Below are positions 36,182-44,600 of a stretch of 64,000 nucleotides of DNA, piece by piece. The notes beneath the pieces were generated by a model. It was not told the DNA's origin. It was given only the letters and a program-made list of their open reading frames with translations, and made no database searches. The stretch is from Bacillus thuringiensis (GTDB lineage: Bacteria; Bacillota; Bacilli; Bacillales; Bacillaceae_G), in contig NZ_CP012099.1 of assembly GCF_001182785.1 (NCBI RefSeq), positions 3,098,501 to 3,162,500 of the forward strand, read 5' to 3'. The number at the start of each line of letters is the position of its first letter. The first letter of the stretch is position 1. Position numbers and translations under genes: made by a program.

Positions 36182-37318
36182 TTATCGTTTTTCTGGCATA
36201 CCATCTCGAGTGATTATGTTAGCCCACATTTGATTAGGGATTTCTAATTTACTTCTGCTATCTCGAGGCAGGATGATCACAATATTCTCTTCTCTGCCTT
36301 CCTCTACTTTTTTCACCCAATCTGGTTCCATTAATATCTCTCTACCTAATGCAAATAGAGGTACATCTTTCTCCAATACATCTAGCGCTTCATCAGGTGT
36401 ATAAATGGATCCTAGTGAAATAAAACTAGTTCTGCCAGCAATGACATCTCGAAAGATTTCTGTCCGTGTTAATGTTCGATTTGAACCGCTCCGCGGAAGA
36501 GACCACACATTCTTTACAGAAAGATGTAGATAGGAAAGCTCTTGGTCAGCCAACCTATTTACAAATGCTACTGTATCATCCATCTTTATACCCGATTCCT
36601 CCTGCTCTTCAGGTGAAAATCGATAGCCTATAATAAATTGCTTGCTAGCATAGTGATCACGTACACGTTTTACTTCTTCTATAACAGCAAGTGGGAAATT
36701 CATTCTTTTCTCTAATGAACCTCCCCAATGGTCGCTACGGTGATTAGAATAAGCAGAGAAAAATTGTTGAATTAAATATCCATTCGCACCATGAATTTCT
36801 ACACCATCAAATCCCGCTTTGATAGCTAAATAGGTTGCTCTTCCAAAGTCTTGAATCGTAGATACAATTTCATCTTCACTTAACTCACGGGGGGTATATT
36901 CTTCTCCAGCTTCTTTATAAATGCTTGCTACAATACCGCTTGGACTAACCATTTGTTCTCCGCCTGTATACCCTGGAAGAGATTCACTACCGCCATGATG
37001 AAGCTGTAAAATCGCTCTTGCCCCTTTTTCTTTAATTGAAGTTGCTAGATTTGTAAGACCACTGATACTCTTCTCTTCATACACTTTCATTTGTCTAGGA
37101 AAGCTTGTAGCTACAGGTGAAATCGTAGCTGCAGCTGTAATAAACATCCCTGGACCTTCTGCTCTTCTTCTATAGTAGGCAAGCTCTTCGTCGGAAACAC
37201 GCCCGTCTTCTTGACCGGAGTAAGTTGTCATAGGTGCAACTACAACTCTGTTTTTAAGAGTAGTTCCATTGGCAAGATTATATGGCGATAGTATCTTGTT
37301 ATATTTTTGTTTCATCAT
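36182..37318 (-). CDS. NADH-dependent flavin oxidoreductase (old yellow enzyme family)
   Basis: 378 residues. FMN barrel of the OYE family: [17 protein letters not shown] near the N-terminus, [11 protein letters not shown], the catalytic [20 protein letters not shown] with HGAN, and [19 protein letters not shown]. Reduces alpha,beta-unsaturated carbonyl compounds. Divergent from a LysR regulator that probably controls it. ATG preceded by GGGGGAATC. Confidence 0.93.
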   Translation of the reverse strand: MMKQKYNKILSPYNLANGTTLKNRVVVAPMTTYSGQEDGRVSDEELAYYRRRAEGPGMFITAAATISPVATSFPRQMKVYEEKSISGLTNLATSIKEKGARAILQLHHGGSESLPGYTGGEQMVSPSGIVASIYKEAGEEYTPRELSEDEIVSTIQDFGRATYLAIKAGFDGVEIHGANGYLIQQFFSAYSNHRSDHWGGSLEKRMNFPLAVIEEVKRVRDHYASKQFIIGYRFSPEEQEESGIKMDDTVAFVNRLADQELSYLHLSVKNVWSLPRSGSNRTLTRTEIFRDVIAGRTSFISLGSIYTPDEALDVLEKDVPLFALGREILMEPDWVKKVEEGREENIVIILPRDSRSKLEIPNQMWANIITRDGMPEKR

Positions 37319-37389
37319 TGTATCGATTCCCCCATCATTCTATTTTTCTGAAGCTGAATTCATTGTATTCTTGATTATCACATAAGTAA

Positions 37390-37406
37390 AATGAATGTTT
37401 TTCATT
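37390..37406. promoter_or_regulatory. Palindrome in OYE/LysR spacer, candidate LysR site
   Basis: AATGAATGTTTTTCATT, an ATGAA-N5-TTCAT dyad between the divergent genes, in the place expected for a LysR-type operator. Confidence 0.4.
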
Positions 37407-37459
37407 TATTGCATTCGACTTTCTCATGTATAATAAAAAGAAGAAGGAGATGAAAAATA

Positions 37460-38329
37460 TTGAATTTTTTTCAGTTAGAAGTCTTTTTAAAAGTTGTAGA
37501 GAATGGAAGTTTTACAAGAGCAGGAGACCAAATAGGACTTACTCAATCAGGAGTCAGTCATAATATAACAGCGCTAGAGACAGAACTTGGTGTGAACTTA
37601 TTAAAACGTGGACGAAATGGAGTATCTTTAACCACTGCAGGTGAGTATATTATCCCCCATATACGTGCAATTGTTGAAAATATGGCACATATTGAGCAAA
37701 AGGTTGCAGCTGTGAATGGGATGGAAATGGGAAAACTTTCAATTGGGAGTTTTCCCAGCTTTACTGCTAGATTTATACCATCTTTATTTTCTATCTATAA
37801 AGAAAAATTCCCTAACATAGAGATAAGGCTTTATGAAGGAGGTTACGATGAAATCATAAAATGGGTAGAAGAAGGAACCGTAGATTTTGGTTTTGCAGCA
37901 TTACCAGTCAAAAGTGTTAAATTTATTCCTCTGTTAAATGATCCCTTATCCGCTGTGATATATGAAGGTCATCATTTCGAAAATAATTCTATTATCAATT
38001 TAGAAGACTTTATTGGAGAAAACTTTATTATGTTGCGATCCGGCTGTGAAACACTGATAGAAGAAAAATTTCGTGAAGCAAAGATAAAACCAAACATTTC
38101 ATACGATATTAAAGATAACCAAACAGTGCTTTCAATGGTTGCTGGAAAGCTAGGAATTACAATTATGCCTGACCTAGCCTTATCCAAAGAACTAAAAGAT
38201 ATACGTAGTCTACCGCTGAATCCCAAAATCTTCAGAGAGATTGGATTGGTTAAGAAATCAGCAAAAGAACTAACTCCAGCCGCAACAGAATTTTCCAAGA
38301 TTGTTCAAGACTATTTTATAAACCGCTAA
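37460..38329 (+). CDS. LysR-family regulator
   Basis: 289 residues starting with TTG (AAGGAGATG upstream). N-terminal winged helix FLKVVENGSFTRAGDQIGLTQSGVSHNITALE (residues about 8-40), then a periplasmic-binding-like effector domain. Divergent from the OYE-family reductase, the likely target. Confidence 0.92.
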   Translation: MNFFQLEVFLKVVENGSFTRAGDQIGLTQSGVSHNITALETELGVNLLKRGRNGVSLTTAGEYIIPHIRAIVENMAHIEQKVAAVNGMEMGKLSIGSFPSFTARFIPSLFSIYKEKFPNIEIRLYEGGYDEIIKWVEEGTVDFGFAALPVKSVKFIPLLNDPLSAVIYEGHHFENNSIINLEDFIGENFIMLRSGCETLIEEKFREAKIKPNISYDIKDNQTVLSMVAGKLGITIMPDLALSKELKDIRSLPLNPKIFREIGLVKKSAKELTPAATEFSKIVQDYFINR

Positions 38330-38498
38330 TGCAAATACGATCTTATATAAAACAATAATTCAATTAAAAGCTCATTTTGATCAATTTTTTCAAGAATAAA
38401 AGGGCTTATTTTATCCATCAAAGTTTTAAACTAACATTTGTTATGTTGAATTAAAATTATGATGGATAAAAAATCTAACTTGCAGAATATTTCTTTAT

Positions 38499-38541
38499 CC
38501 CGCTATTTAAGCGGTAGTCAAACTCCCACAAATAGCGGGAT
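38499..38541 (+). terminator. Hairpin, probable terminator
   Basis: CCCGCTATTT / AAATAGCGGG with a long loop, about 170 bases after the LysR gene. Confidence 0.4.
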
Positions 38542-38582
38542 AAATCATTATCTAAATTAGAACTTCTTTTCCCTATGTATAT

Positions 38583-39059
38583 TTACTTCGTTACCTCTCC
38601 AAACTGCGCTCTCGTCACTTTCGCCAAGTCATCTACTTTAAGCTCAATTTGTATACCAATTTTCCCGCCACTTACTATCATCGTTTCAAGTGATTGGGCA
38701 CTTTCATCAATACATGTAGAAAATAACTTCTTCATTCCGACTGGTGAACAACCACCACGAATATATCCTGACACTTTCGTAATATCTTTCACAGCAATCA
38801 TTTCAATCTTCTTTTCACTTACTGCTTTTGCGGCAGCTTTTAAATTTAGTTCCTCATCTACCGGAATAATAAACACATGATAATTTTTACTATTCCCTTG
38901 AGCGATTAACGTTTTATATACTTCTCTCACTTCTCTTCCAATTTTCTCGGCTACTGATACGCCATCAATTTTCCCATCGTCTGGATCATATGACATCATC
39001 GAATATTCAATTTTTTCTTTATCTAATATTCGCATCGCATTTGTTTTATCTTTTTTCAT
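38583..39059 (-). CDS. ybaK: Cys-tRNA(Pro)/Cys-tRNA(Cys) deacylase, YbaK family
   Basis: 158 residues, the usual length. Family core VYKTLIAQGNSKNYHVFIIPVDEELNLKAAAKAVSEKK with the conserved Lys and GGCSPVGMKK. Hydrolyses Cys mischarged onto tRNA(Pro). AAGGAGAACG precedes the ATG. Confidence 0.92.
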   Translation of the reverse strand: MKKDKTNAMRILDKEKIEYSMMSYDPDDGKIDGVSVAEKIGREVREVYKTLIAQGNSKNYHVFIIPVDEELNLKAAAKAVSEKKIEMIAVKDITKVSGYIRGGCSPVGMKKLFSTCIDESAQSLETMIVSGGKIGIQIELKVDDLAKVTRAQFGEVTK

Positions 39060-39159
39060 AACGTTCTCCTTAAAAGGTTATTTCATATTATTAAGTTTTA
39101 TTATACACCCTTTTCCATTTCTCCTACATAACTTCACGTATATTTCAAAACTAAAAATA

Positions 39160-39188
39160 TTGATAATTCAAAAATCATCTGATATAAT
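39160..39188 (+). promoter_or_regulatory. Sigma-A promoter of the hisS attenuator
   Basis: TTGATA, exactly 17 bases, TATAAT, about 33 bases upstream of the leader-peptide start. Confidence 0.85.
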
Positions 39189-39220
39189 TTGGAAAAACTT
39201 ATGTTAAGGAGAGATTTGTA

Positions 39221-39265
39221 ATGCGAAATTTTAATACTTCTTTCCAACTTCATCATCATACGTAA
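39221..39265 (+). CDS. His-rich leader peptide (MRNFNTSFQLHHHT)
   Basis: A 14-codon frame with AAGGAGAG 7 bases before the ATG. Three consecutive His codons precede Thr and a stop, just upstream of stacked hairpins, a terminator and a histidyl-tRNA synthetase gene. This is the layout of a ribosome-mediated histidine attenuator. Confidence 0.85.
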   Translation: MRNFNTSFQLHHHT

Positions 39266-39276
39266 CGCCGTGTATC

Positions 39277-39376
39277 CGAAGAAAAATTTTTCTTCGTGGG
39301 TACAGGGCTTTTCCTGTTGACCCACGAAGCGTTCATAAAGCTATGTGGGTATTTTTATACCCGCATAGCTTTTTTT
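39277..39376 (+). promoter_or_regulatory. Histidine attenuator: three hairpins ending in a terminator
   Basis: (1) CGAAGAAAAA / TTTTTCTTCG at 39277-39296. (2) CTTCGTGGGT at 39292-39301 with ACCCACGAAG at 39320-39329, sharing CTTCG with hairpin 1. (3) AGCTATGTGGGTAT / ATACCCGCATAGCT at 39339-39370 plus T-tract. ACCCAC of hairpin 2 can also pair with GTGGGT of hairpin 3, an antiterminator option. How the stalled ribosome selects among these is not settled. Confidence 0.75.
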
Positions 39377-39400
39377 AATTTTAAAATAGGAGTGATTACA

Positions 39401-40711
39401 ATGGAAATGAAAAATGTAAAAGGCACAAAAGACTATTTACCAGAGGAGCAAGTGCTGCGAAATAAAATTAAAAGGGCTTGTGAAGATACGTTTGAACGAT
39501 ACGGATGCAAACCGTTAGAGACACCAATGTTAAATATGTATGAGCTTATGTCTTACAAGTACGGCGGTGGCGATGAAATATTAAAAGAAATATATACACT
39601 AAAGGATCAAGGAAAACGTGATCTTGCCTTACGATACGATTTAACTATTCCATTCGCAAAAGTTGTGGCAAAGAATCCGAACCTCCGCCTCCCTTTTAAA
39701 CGTTATGAAATCGGGAAAGTATTTCGAGATGGGCCAATTAAACAAGGAAGATTTCGCGAATTTATACAATGCGACGTTGATATAGTCGGTGTAGAATCAG
39801 TCATGGCAGAAGCGGAACTCATGAGCATGGCGTTTGAGCTGTTCCAAACATTAAACTTAGAGATAACGATCCAATATAATAACCGAAAATTGTTAAATGG
39901 TATTCTTCAGGCCATTAACATCCCTACTGAATTAACAAGTGACGTCATTTTATCATTAGACAAAATCGAAAAGATTGGGATTGATGGTGTACGAAAAGAT
40001 GTATTAGAGCGCGGCATTTCTGAAGAAATGGCTGATACAATATGTAATACTGTATTATCTTGTCTAAAGCTTACAATTGTTGACTTTAAAGAAGCTTTCA
40101 ATAACCAACTCGTTGCCGATGGCGTAAACGAATTACAACAATTACAGCAATATTTAATCGCTCTCGGAATAAGTGAAAATACAATATTCAATCCGTTTTT
40201 AGCAAGAGGACTCACAATGTATACAGGGACTGTATATGAAATCTTCCTAAAAGATGGCTCAATTACATCTAGCATAGGTAGTGGCGGCCGTTACGATAAC
40301 ATTATTGGAGCATTCCGTGGTGATAATATGAACTATCCAACAGTCGGTATCTCATTCGGTTTAGACGTTATTTATACAGCACTTTCGCAGAAAGAAACAA
40401 TATCATCTACAGCGGATCTATTTATCATCCCACTCGGGACAGAGTTACAATGCTTACAAATCGCCCAGCAATTACGTTCTACCACTTCCTTAAAAGTTGA
40501 ACTTGAGCTAGCTGGACGCAAATTAAAACGTGCCCTTAATTATGCCAACAAAGAGAATATCCCTTACGTGCTTATTATTGGTGAAGAAGAACTTAGTACA
40601 AACACTGTTGTGCTGCGGAATATGAAGGAAGGTAGTGAGGTGAAGGTTCCCCTTTCTTCTTTGAAAGATAATCCATTTAATAATTATTGTAATATGCCTA
40701 GCACGTTATGA
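39401..40711 (+). CDS. hisS: Histidyl-tRNA synthetase paralogue
   Basis: 436 residues from the ATG at 39401 (AGGAGTG upstream; the longer frame would cross the terminator). Class II synthetase core: KGTKDYLPEEQ, motif 2 KRYEIGKVFRDGPIKQGRFREF, and motif-3 region SIGSGGRYDNIIG. A C-terminal anticodon-binding domain (LFIIPLGTELQCL.., LKVELELAGRKLKRALNYANKENIPYVLIIGEEEL) separates it from HisZ. The histidine-specific motif RGLDYYTG appears as RGLTMYTG, keeping the catalytic Arg but not Asp-Tyr. Probably a second HisRS. Confidence 0.85.
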   Translation: MEMKNVKGTKDYLPEEQVLRNKIKRACEDTFERYGCKPLETPMLNMYELMSYKYGGGDEILKEIYTLKDQGKRDLALRYDLTIPFAKVVAKNPNLRLPFKRYEIGKVFRDGPIKQGRFREFIQCDVDIVGVESVMAEAELMSMAFELFQTLNLEITIQYNNRKLLNGILQAINIPTELTSDVILSLDKIEKIGIDGVRKDVLERGISEEMADTICNTVLSCLKLTIVDFKEAFNNQLVADGVNELQQLQQYLIALGISENTIFNPFLARGLTMYTGTVYEIFLKDGSITSSIGSGGRYDNIIGAFRGDNMNYPTVGISFGLDVIYTALSQKETISSTADLFIIPLGTELQCLQIAQQLRSTTSLKVELELAGRKLKRALNYANKENIPYVLIIGEEELSTNTVVLRNMKEGSEVKVPLSSLKDNPFNNYCNMPSTL

Positions 40712-40748
40712 TTGTGAAATGTGCTCAAAATGTAAATCAGGTAAATTA

Positions 40749-40783
40749 AAAAAGGGCTGTCCGCACATAACAGCCCTTTTTCC
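40749..40783 (+). terminator. Rho-independent terminator
   Basis: AAAAAGGGCTGT / ACAGCCCTTTTT after hisS. The rest of 40784-41043 shows nothing recognisable. Confidence 0.85.
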
Positions 40784-41043
40784 TAAACGAACAACACCTT
40801 CGTAAGTGAAATTATATTAACGATTTTTCGAATATATCTATCATAACTTACACTATATCAACGATAAGTAGATATTTTCATTTTATAGATAATCAAGCAA
40901 TCAGTTTACATAAAATAATTATAATCAATCTAATCCTACAAATCTTTAACATCCCATTACCTATTTTGATAATATACGGTTTTCCAATCCCACTACCAAT
41001 TCAAGAAAAATCCACAGCCGTCTCTACTATAGCACTTTACCTA

Positions 41044-41424
41044 TTAACTTTTATTTTGTGTATTCCGACTCTCCAAAACCTTCTCCATATTATGAGTTGC
41101 CCATTCCATCATTAATAGAATCACTGGACGAAGTGATTCACCAAGCTCAGTTAACGAATATTCTACTTTTGGCGGCACTTCACGGTATACTTCACGATGT
41201 ATGATGCCATCTGCTTCAAGTTCTCTAAGCTGAAGTGTTAACATTCTTTGTGTGATATTAGGTTTTAATCTTTTTAATTCATTAAACCGCTTTGTACCAT
41301 CTAATAAATGATACAAAATTACCCCTTTCCATTTCCCTCCAATCACCTCAACCATAGCTTCAACTGGACAAGAATATTTATTTAAAAATGGGTAATTTAT
41401 ATTATTTTCATTCGAACAATCCAT
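41044..41424 (-). CDS. HxlR-family regulator
   Basis: 126 residues. Signature [35 protein letters not shown], with the single conserved N-terminal Cys of redox/electrophile-sensing HxlR proteins, then the wing [15 protein letters not shown]. Divergent from a nitroreductase, as in B. subtilis electrophile-response pairs, so it probably represses that gene and responds to quinones or similar compounds. Confidence 0.92.
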   Translation of the reverse strand: MDCSNENNINYPFLNKYSCPVEAMVEVIGGKWKGVILYHLLDGTKRFNELKRLKPNITQRMLTLQLRELEADGIIHREVYREVPPKVEYSLTELGESLRPVILLMMEWATHNMEKVLESRNTQNKS

Positions 41425-41446
41425 AATAAATCCCTTCCCTTAACAT

Positions 41447-41466
41447 TAGTATCTTTTTTGATACTA
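41447..41466. promoter_or_regulatory. Candidate HxlR operator
   Basis: TAGTATCTTTTTTGATACTA, a perfect 7-6-7 dyad in the spacer between the HxlR and nitroreductase genes. Confidence 0.6.
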
Positions 41467-41553
41467 TACCACATAAATGTGCGTACTTGTATCTACGTTA
41501 CTTTAAAAATATAATTTACTTACAAAAATAAATCCATGAAAAGAGGAACTTTT

Positions 41554-42237
41554 ATGACAAATACAAACCAAATTACAAAAGAAAAAATTATGGAGGCTTT
41601 TCATTTCAGACATGCATGTAAAGAGTTCGATCCTATGCACAAAATTTCAGAAGAGGACTTCAAATTCATTTTAGAAACAGGAAGACTATCCCCTTCTTCT
41701 TTTGGATATGAGCCTTGGAAATTTATTGTCGTACAAAATAAAGAATTAAGAGAAAAACTACAACCGTATTCATGGGGCGCTGGTGGGCAACTTGCAACAG
41801 CAAGCCACTTCGTCATTGTTCTTTCAAGAAACATTAAAGATATGCACTATGATGCAGAGTATATTAAATATATGATGAACGATATTATTGGATTGCCTGA
41901 AGACACTCAAAAAATTAGATATGAATTCTTCAAAAAGTTCCAGGAATCAGATTTTAACTTATTACAATCCGATCGTGCTGTATTTGATTGGGCATCTAAA
42001 CAAACTTATATTGCTTTAGGTAATATGATGACGAGCGCAGCTCAAATCGGTATTGATTCTTGTCCAATAGAAGGGTTTGATAAAGAGGAAGTAGATTCTT
42101 TACTTCGTCAAGAAGGCATTATACAAGGTGATAATCTTGAAGTATCAGTTATGGTTGCCTTTGGTTACCGTAAAGAAGAGCCAAAGCGTGATAAAACAAG
42201 ACAGACTATGGATACAATTGTTGAATGGATTAAGTAA
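41554..42237 (+). CDS. NAD(P)H-dependent nitroreductase
   Basis: 227 residues from the ATG at 41554 (AGAGGAAC upstream). FMN-binding pattern FRHACKEFDP at the start, LSPSSFGYEPWKFIVV in the middle and DSCPIEGF..VAFGYRKEEP near the end, as in NfsB/YfkO oxygen-insensitive nitroreductases. Likely detoxifies nitro compounds or quinones under the adjacent HxlR regulator. Confidence 0.92.
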   Translation: MTNTNQITKEKIMEAFHFRHACKEFDPMHKISEEDFKFILETGRLSPSSFGYEPWKFIVVQNKELREKLQPYSWGAGGQLATASHFVIVLSRNIKDMHYDAEYIKYMMNDIIGLPEDTQKIRYEFFKKFQESDFNLLQSDRAVFDWASKQTYIALGNMMTSAAQIGIDSCPIEGFDKEEVDSLLRQEGIIQGDNLEVSVMVAFGYRKEEPKRDKTRQTMDTIVEWIK

Positions 42238-42396
42238 TATAGCACAGACAAATAATGCTCCTAATAGCTGTATACTCATACTAAAGAAGAATCAGTTGTT
42301 TTCTTACGTATGAATTTGGTTTTTCATGGAAAGATATGTTAGTATGTATACAGTTTGAGTGCTCTATTTTTAGAGTCGAACAGGAGGAGAATGAAT

Positions 42397-42672
42397 ATGT
42401 CTGATATTGAAGTTGGCGAAGTGTTTACTCTTAGTGATGAGAATAACGAAGAGCAAGAAGTAGAAGTACTTGGAGCGATGGATGTCGAAGGCGCAGAGTA
42501 TATTGCAGTTGCCTTTGTTGAAGATATCCAAACAGAAACTGAGGAAGACATTGATATTTTCTTTTTAAAAGTAGAAGAAGATAATGAGTTTTCATACATT
42601 GAAAATGATGAAGAGTTTGATAAAGTATCTGCTGCTTTTGATAAGATTTTAGATGAACAAGAACAAGAGTAA
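42397..42672 (+). CDS. DUF1292 family protein
   Basis: 91 residues from the ATG at 42397 (AGGAGGAG upstream). Very acidic, with EVGEVFTLSDENNEEQEVEVLG and EEDIDIFFLKVEEDNEFSYIENDEEFDKV typical of DUF1292. Cytoplasmic, function unknown. Confidence 0.88.
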   Translation: MSDIEVGEVFTLSDENNEEQEVEVLGAMDVEGAEYIAVAFVEDIQTETEEDIDIFFLKVEEDNEFSYIENDEEFDKVSAAFDKILDEQEQE

Positions 42673-42711
42673 ACACGAGGGGGATGCATATCCACCCTCT
42701 TTTTTTATTCA

Positions 42712-43770
42712 TCACTCATTCAGTGATTTATGCAGTAACTCCAGTACATCTTTCATCGCAAAAGGTCCATCTTTTTTAACATGCTCCGCAAATTCTGAAA
42801 CGAGACGTAATGTTCTCACACTTTCGATTGGATGTTCTCCTGATGCACTTTCAGCTGAAAGCATAACTGCATTCGTCCCGTCCAGTACAGCTTGAAACAC
42901 ATCAGTCACCTCTGCTCTTGTTGGAATAGAATGATCTACCATAGATTGAAGCATTTGTGTTGCTGTAATGACATATGTATTTGTTCGATTACATTCCTGA
43001 ATCATCATTTTCTGTAAAAGCGGAATGCATTGATATGGTAACTCTACTCCTAAATCGCCCCTTGCAATCATAATTCCATCTGCTGCTTTACATATATCTT
43101 GAAAATTCTCGATTGCTTCCATCGTTTCTATTTTTGCAATTAAATTAGGTGACGTTTCTTTATACTGTTGTATAAAATCTCGTATTTCTTTTATATGACT
43201 AGGTTTTCTTACGAAAGAACATGCGATAAAATCAACATTCTCTTCTAAAAGAAACTGAATATCTTTTTTATCTTTCTCTGTAATAGCTGGTAAACGAACA
43301 ACCGCACCTGGTAAATTAACTCCTTTATGAGATGAGATATTGCCACCTGTTTTAACCTTTGTTTCTATTTTGTCCGTACTTATCTTTTCAACAATTAATT
43401 CAACTTCTCCATCATTAATCAAAATTCTACTGTCTACTTTCACATCATTCGCAATTCCTTCATAATCAACACTTGCTTCTGTATTACTCCCTGTAACTGG
43501 TTTTGTATGTAAAATAAAAGAATCTCCTGCCTGAAGTGTAATTTGCTCTCCCTTCACTTCACCCAATCTTATTTTAGGACCTTGTACATCACCCAAAAAT
43601 TTAATAGAGTCATCTAATGATTTCACTAAACGAATGATGTCTTTATGACTTTCATGCGTGCCATGCGATAAATTCAGTCGAACAATTTTCATACCATTCT
43701 TTATTAACTGTGCTAACGTTTCTTTATTATTACTTGCGGGTCCAATTGTACAAATTCGATCGATTGTCAT
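42712..43770 (-). CDS. pyk: Short pyruvate kinase paralogue
   Basis: 352 residues from the ATG at 43770 (AAAGGATGG upstream). Complete catalytic barrel: ICTIGPAS, RLNLSHG, LGDVQGPKIRLGEV, LIAKIETMEAIENF, GIMIARGDLGVELP and TQMLQSM, with the B domain inserted between. It ends right after the barrel (VMLSAESASGEHPIESVRTL...). The C-terminal allosteric domain and the PEP-utiliser-like extra domain of the usual Bacillus enzyme (about 585 residues) are absent. Probably a second, non-regulated pyruvate kinase. Confidence 0.9.
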   Translation of the reverse strand: MTIDRICTIGPASNNKETLAQLIKNGMKIVRLNLSHGTHESHKDIIRLVKSLDDSIKFLGDVQGPKIRLGEVKGEQITLQAGDSFILHTKPVTGSNTEASVDYEGIANDVKVDSRILINDGEVELIVEKISTDKIETKVKTGGNISSHKGVNLPGAVVRLPAITEKDKKDIQFLLEENVDFIACSFVRKPSHIKEIRDFIQQYKETSPNLIAKIETMEAIENFQDICKAADGIMIARGDLGVELPYQCIPLLQKMMIQECNRTNTYVITATQMLQSMVDHSIPTRAEVTDVFQAVLDGTNAVMLSAESASGEHPIESVRTLRLVSEFAEHVKKDGPFAMKDVLELLHKSLNE

Positions 43771-43978
43771 TTTTGTCACCATCCTTTTTTTAATAAGTTT
43801 CCCATATGAACTTAAAAATAACAGAGATAATGACATGAATAGATTTAAATTTACACGAATTTCATAAAGTTAAACCTGTATCCCTTGCTGGCTAAGCATT
43901 AGAAGATATATTCGCTTTTTTGCAAATGAAGACATGTTGAATCGAAAGTAAAAGAAAAGTTAAGTATGGGATAAACCA

Positions 43979-44007
43979 TTGAGAGTTTCGAAATTTTCAT
44001 ATATTGT
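43979..44007 (+). promoter_or_regulatory. Promoter of the secreted-protein gene
   Basis: TTGAGA, 17 bases, TATTGT, directly upstream of a 16-bp palindrome. Confidence 0.6.
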
Positions 44008-44012
44008 ATGAA

Positions 44013-44028
44013 TTGAGTTCGAACTCAA
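44013..44028. promoter_or_regulatory. 16-bp perfect palindrome at the transcription start
   Basis: TTGAGTTCGAACTCAA overlaps the predicted start of transcription and lies 25 bases before the start codon; an operator is likely. Confidence 0.6.
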
Positions 44029-44052
44029 AAATTTAAAAAGGTGGGAAAATTA

Positions 44053-44529
44053 GTGAATATGAAAAAATCTTTATCGGTGACAACTTTAGGGTTAGCGGTT
44101 TTAGGTTTTGGTTTTACTAATAACGCAAGTGCTTCAGAGGTCGATACTGTAGACAAGCAGCCCGTTTTAGTTGACTTTGATACAATTCAATCAACAAAAA
44201 CATCTAGTGTTCCTAGTTTGACTGTTGCAGCTGCACCTAAGAATGACTCTAACATTAGCGTATATACTCCCTTTTTTGGTAACCCATATGCAGTTGCGAA
44301 ATCGAAATCAACTACGACCGAAGACTATGTTTATGCAAAAGCAAGAACTTTCAATGGCGATGGCTCATTAGTAAATACGAAAAGTAATAGTGCAAAAAAA
44401 TCATCCTTTGTCAGTGCTACAGCGACCAACACAAGCGTTTATTATGGAGATGATTACGCTATCGGTAATCACACCTATAAATTAAGTGGTTATAATGATG
44501 TGAATCACGAAACAAAAGCCTTCTGGTAA
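44053..44529 (+). CDS. Hypothetical secreted protein
   Basis: 158 residues from the GTG at 44053 (AAAGGTGGG 8 bases upstream). Clear signal peptide (KKSLSVTTLGLAVLGFGFTNNASA). The mature part is polar, Ser/Thr/Lys/Tyr-rich and ends in Trp (ATATNTSVYYGDDYAIGNHTYKL..., KAFW). No Cys. The overall look recalls lactococcin 972-type exported peptides, but no diagnostic match is visible. Followed by a terminator and another envelope protein gene. Confidence 0.75.
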   Translation: MNMKKSLSVTTLGLAVLGFGFTNNASASEVDTVDKQPVLVDFDTIQSTKTSSVPSLTVAAAPKNDSNISVYTPFFGNPYAVAKSKSTTTEDYVYAKARTFNGDGSLVNTKSNSAKKSSFVSATATNTSVYYGDDYAIGNHTYKLSGYNDVNHETKAFW

Positions 44530-44535
44530 GAAAGA

Positions 44536-44567
44536 GAAAAAAGATATGCATCTTGCATATCTTTTTT
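44536..44567 (+). terminator. Rho-independent terminator
   Basis: AAAAAAGATATGCA / TGCATATCTTTTTT between the two secreted-protein genes; read-through possible. Confidence 0.8.
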
Positions 44568-44600
44568 CTCTAATACTTTACATATATTGAGGTGCTATTT

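Noticed and set aside
38459..38560. 33-codon plus-strand frame
   Set aside because: No ribosome-binding site and it spans a terminator-like hairpin.
39296..39400. Longer N-terminus for HisRS
   Set aside because: It would read through the attenuator terminator; AGGAGTG precedes the ATG at 39401.
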